Positions 61,248 through 64,000 of a stretch of 64,000 nt of DNA are shown in pieces. A model generated the notes under the pieces. The model was given only the letters and a program-made list of their open reading frames with translations, ran no database searches and had not been told where the DNA came from. The stretch is from Ahaetulla prasina (taxonomy: Eukaryota > Chordata > Lepidosauria > Squamata > Colubridae), in assembly GCF_028640845.1 (NCBI RefSeq), contig NC_080543.1, positions 94,539,825 to 94,603,824 on the forward strand, written 5' to 3'. Each line of letters starts with the position of its first letter. Positions within the stretch are counted from its first letter, which is position 1. The position numbers and the translations under genes were made by a program.

Positions 61248-61598
61248 GTGGATATGCATGGGAACATATTATTAACATCCCTTGAAATTCACAATGAAGT
61301 TGCAAGCAATGAAATCACAACAAGTGTCACTGATCCACAGAATTCAGCAGTATCCTTTGATAACTCAGGAATCCAGTACAGAAAGCAGAGTTCTCACCGA
61401 GAAACTCTTGGGAGACGTACATTAGACAGAACTGGCACTCACACTAAGAAGAGTCATTTGCGGAGAAGATCTTCTCAACTAAAAATAAAAATTCCTGATC
61501 TAACAGATGTGAATGCAATTGACAGATGGTCAAGGATGGTGTTTCCTTTCACATTTTCTCTTTTCAACTTAATCTACTGGCTATACTATGTCAACTAA
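61248..61598 (+). CDS. GABRB3: GABA-A receptor beta-3 subunit, last exon (351 bp with stop): loop and M4
   Basis: Reads [19 protein letters not shown], then [51 protein letters not shown] and [10 protein letters not shown] plus TAA. It completes the intracellular loop and has helix M4 as the C-terminus. LRRRSSQ with two serines is the PKA/PKC site and AP2-binding area known for beta-3; beta-1 and beta-2 have [15 protein letters not shown] and SGIQYRKQS are also beta-3 specific. The middle ([15 protein letters not shown]) differs from the mammalian sequence, as expected for the fastest-evolving part. Translation starts in exon 1 outside the window, so the 5' boundary here is the splice acceptor, supported by phase 0 continuity with exon 8. 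Confidence 0.97.
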   Translation: MDMHGNILLTSLEIHNEVASNEITTSVTDPQNSAVSFDNSGIQYRKQSSHRETLGRRTLDRTGTHTKKSHLRRRSSQLKIKIPDLTDVNAIDRWSRMVFPFTFSLFNLIYWLYYVN

Positions 61599-61845
61599 AT
61601 TGACTTTTACTTCGGTTTGGTTTTTTTTTAACAAAAAGACTGTAACAAGCAAATACTATTTTGCCTGTTATTTTGTATATGTACAGAAGACCTTTTACAC
61701 TATATAAAATATATACATACTTACATATACATATATATATATAAATCCTATGTGTACATATATTGTGAAAGAATATGTATTATACTCACTGTGCATAAAC
61801 ATGTATACACACACTATGTAATGGTGTACACAAAATGCCTTTTAA

Positions 61846-61851
61846 AATAAA
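61846..61851 (+). promoter_or_regulatory. GABRB3: First candidate polyadenylation signal AATAAA
   Basis: AATAAA in TTTTAAAATAAAGTTTTC, 248 bp after the stop codon. It would give a short 3' UTR isoform. Confidence 0.5.
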
Positions 61852-63787
61852 GTTTTCAAATGAGAGAGGCAGCTTTTTGAAGCAGTATGCTTTGAGAAAT
61901 ATAGTTCTGTAAGATTACCAAATCTTTATTTAAATCATGAAAATTCTGTCCTATTGTTTGCAAAACCAGTTATATACCTTATTTTAATTACTGTCATTTA
62001 CACTGTCCATTATATAAAACAGGTTTTAATTTCATTTGTTTAGTACTGACCAATTGAATTGTTTCATATCAACTAGAAAGGCTCAGAGACACTTTTACTG
62101 TGTTAATATATTTTATTCACAATAGAATATTTTAATTTTGCATTTCTTGATCACTTTTATTTGTACTCGGAGCATTCTTACATATTGCTATAATACGTTA
62201 TTTGAACTTGAACAACTGCTTACATTTTCAGGATTTTTAAAAAATATGGGATTATTAAATAATCTATTCAAAATTAGGAGATACTATCTGTGGAGATTCT
62301 TTTTGATTAAACTGCAGTAAATCCTTTATTGGGCAGACTTCAGCCAGTCAAGCCTCAATCAATTCAATCCAATCTCCATTTATGAAACTAAAATTGATGA
62401 AATCAAGGAGAGTTTGTTCATTACCTCTAGATTTTATACAATATATGTACCTCAATAATGAAAATTGATCCAAATTATGAACATTCAGTTTTAATGAGAA
62501 TAACTTTTCTTCTGCATGATCTATCAAGTCAAGGTTTTATTGTATGGCCAGTTTAACTCTCATGTGCTTTGTGTACTTGTTCAACATTTTCAAATTTCAA
62601 GGAGATAGCTAGATTACAGGAGATTTTGAAAGGCAGCAGGTCTATGGATTAGAAAAATTATATGAGAATGGATGAAATTAGATCTTTTTAAGCTTCTTGC
62701 TACTATGCAGCTTTAAAAAAAATCCATGATGCCAACCAAGAGATGATCTGGTAATTCTAGCTCAAAGTTTTATAAAAAACAGTATTCCAAAGATAATTTA
62801 AAAATAATTTTGTTTTTTAACAGACAGGAAAATACATTCATATTATCAAAATTATTTAAACAAGAGCAATGTAAAATATATTTGCACAATATGCTTTAAT
62901 TTTTTAGTGCTTTCTATTGTGATGGCATGCTATATCATTTTGTTTCTGTGAAGTTACAATATTTTTTTCTTTAGAATTAAATCAATAGAACATTTCTAAT
63001 GTATAGATTCAATAACAGTACATTTTCAGATCTATTTTGTATATACACTGGAACTGATAATATAGCTGATGTGCTACATTCACAAAACATAAATAATAAG
63101 GAACAAATGTATTTTTTAAGTTTGATGCATTATTATTTTACTTTGGCAAAATGTTACCATTTTTGTTTTTCTTCTTATTTATATTTTCATCAGTTCCAAA
63201 CTTTTTCCTACTAACAGTTTCTGGAATTAGAGCACAAATGTTTCAGTGCTGTAAAATTAGCATACAGCTTAACAGTTCAGGTTTAGAGAAAACTGCAGAG
63301 AAATGTGAAGTCTTCGGTTACAGTCCATCAACTCTGTATCCTGTGAATTTTACAACAGCAACTTGGACTGTGAAAATGGTGTGTAAGTTCATCTGGAACT
63401 TTCATAGATTTATATGCGTGGACGAAAAGAACCAATTTTTATATTGCCTACTCTACCATTGGAACAGCATGTACCATGTTACGTAAATGTTTCTGCATGT
63501 CACTATCTCCTAATATCTTTTAAGAAAGGGAGAAAATCCAACAACTAGTGAAGGTTGTGTACAGGATACACCATGTGTATAGGATATACCATTTCCCTCT
63601 TCTCAATACTTTAGAGATTTTGAAAATAGAACTGCAGTGGGCATTGTCTTGCCATTCCAGTAGTGGGAAACTTATTTGGATATCACCCAAAGGTTATGTT
63701 GTGGCTGACTAAGTTATCCACTTTTGGTTTTCATTTTAAATCTTTTTGGTAAACAGTCATCTTTTTAGTAAAAAGCAACACTGAAGA

Positions 63788-63793
63788 AATAAA
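63788..63793 (+). promoter_or_regulatory. GABRB3: Distal candidate polyadenylation signal AATAAA
   Basis: GAAATAAATATT, with a second AATAAA at 63848-63853. Their spacing from the stop (2.2 kb) suits a longer isoform; real usage cannot be told from sequence. Confidence 0.35.
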
Positions 63794-64000
63794 TATTTTA
63801 AGAACTTGTCCATTGATGTACTAGATTTTTTTTACTGCGTCAAAAAGAATAAATTTGGATGTAATTCAAAATCACAGAATTTTATTGTTTTCAGATGATA
63901 TACTTTCGATTTTGACAGTAAGATAAAAGATTAGCTAGTATCTAGACTGGGGGGAAGATGGCTTTCTTGGATGAATACATATAAATTAAAACTGTTTCAA

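Larger units (their letters stand above)
61599..64000 (+). other. GABRB3: GABRB3 3' untranslated region (continues past window)
   Basis: AT-rich sequence after the stop codon, without recognisable mobile elements, in contrast to the introns. It has TATA/CATA-rich stretches (61700-61745) and many TTTTA/TTTAT motifs. Mammalian GABRB3 has a 3' UTR of several kb, so most of this is probably transcribed, but the end cannot be fixed. Open frames at 62999-63486 show no motif. Confidence 0.65.

Noticed and set aside
62999..63486. Open frames after the stop codon
   Set aside because: They lie in the AT-rich 3' UTR, overlap in two registers and have no motif.

Overview
This is eukaryotic, non-coding-rich DNA from a vertebrate, most likely a squamate and probably a snake. 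The only host gene I can support is the 3' half of a GABA-A receptor beta subunit gene on the + strand. The fragments match beta-3 (GABRB3): exon 4 has [10 protein letters not shown]2 carries the beta-2/3-type asparagine (TTINTHL), the cytoplasmic loop has [15 protein letters not shown], and the protein ends IYWLYYVN. Six exons are readable with intact splice phases: 24757-24977 (221 bp), 38585-38667 (83), 43506-43643 (138), 44934-45086 (153), 48696-48940 (245) and 61248-61598 (351, with stop). Together they encode 396 residues, from the middle of the extracellular domain through M4. They are followed by at least 2.4 kb of AT-rich 3' UTR. Exons 1-3 are not here, so 1-24756 is the end of a very long intron 3. 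The intron after exon 6 appears to use a GC donor.

The rest is intron packed with nested mobile elements typical of squamates. Intron 3 (1-24756) holds a LINE 3' end with a pentamer tail, a long degenerate L2-type LINE (about 2262-7080, minus) split by a solo LTR with a 5-bp target duplication, a hAT-like element containing a 100-bp-class minisatellite and a tRNA-derived SINE, and a cluster of Penelope-like element (PLE) copies at 8.7-12.4 kb and 18-19.2 kb in head-to-head and direct arrangements. It also holds a second L2 (15.3-16.6 kb), a CR1/L3-like LINE 3' end and microsatellites. Intron 4 (24978-38584) holds hAT MITEs with 8-bp target duplications, GATA/GATATA microsatellite, and a near full-length but broken CR1/L3-like LINE (33.6-37.7 kb) split by a second LTR. 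Intron 5 (38668-43505) contains LINE ends, an unexplained 71-bp-arm hairpin and a hAT element nested within another hAT element. Intron 7 (45087-48695) holds a LINE in minus orientation and a second PLE family split by a MITE. Intron 8 (48941-61247) holds CR1 fragments, one hosting a nested LINE fragment, and a 1.8-kb GC-rich hAT-like element with a perfect TTTTAAAA duplication.

The most unusual signal is in the PLE material. Two distinct PLE families carry a hammerhead-ribozyme-like core (CTGANGA, one extra base, hairpin, GAAAC). Partial copies share one internal breakpoint that probably marks the pseudo-LTR edge, and most copies end exactly against TA or CA microsatellites. No operon-like or defence system is present. 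Most open frames outside the exons are either remnants of element proteins or chance frames.
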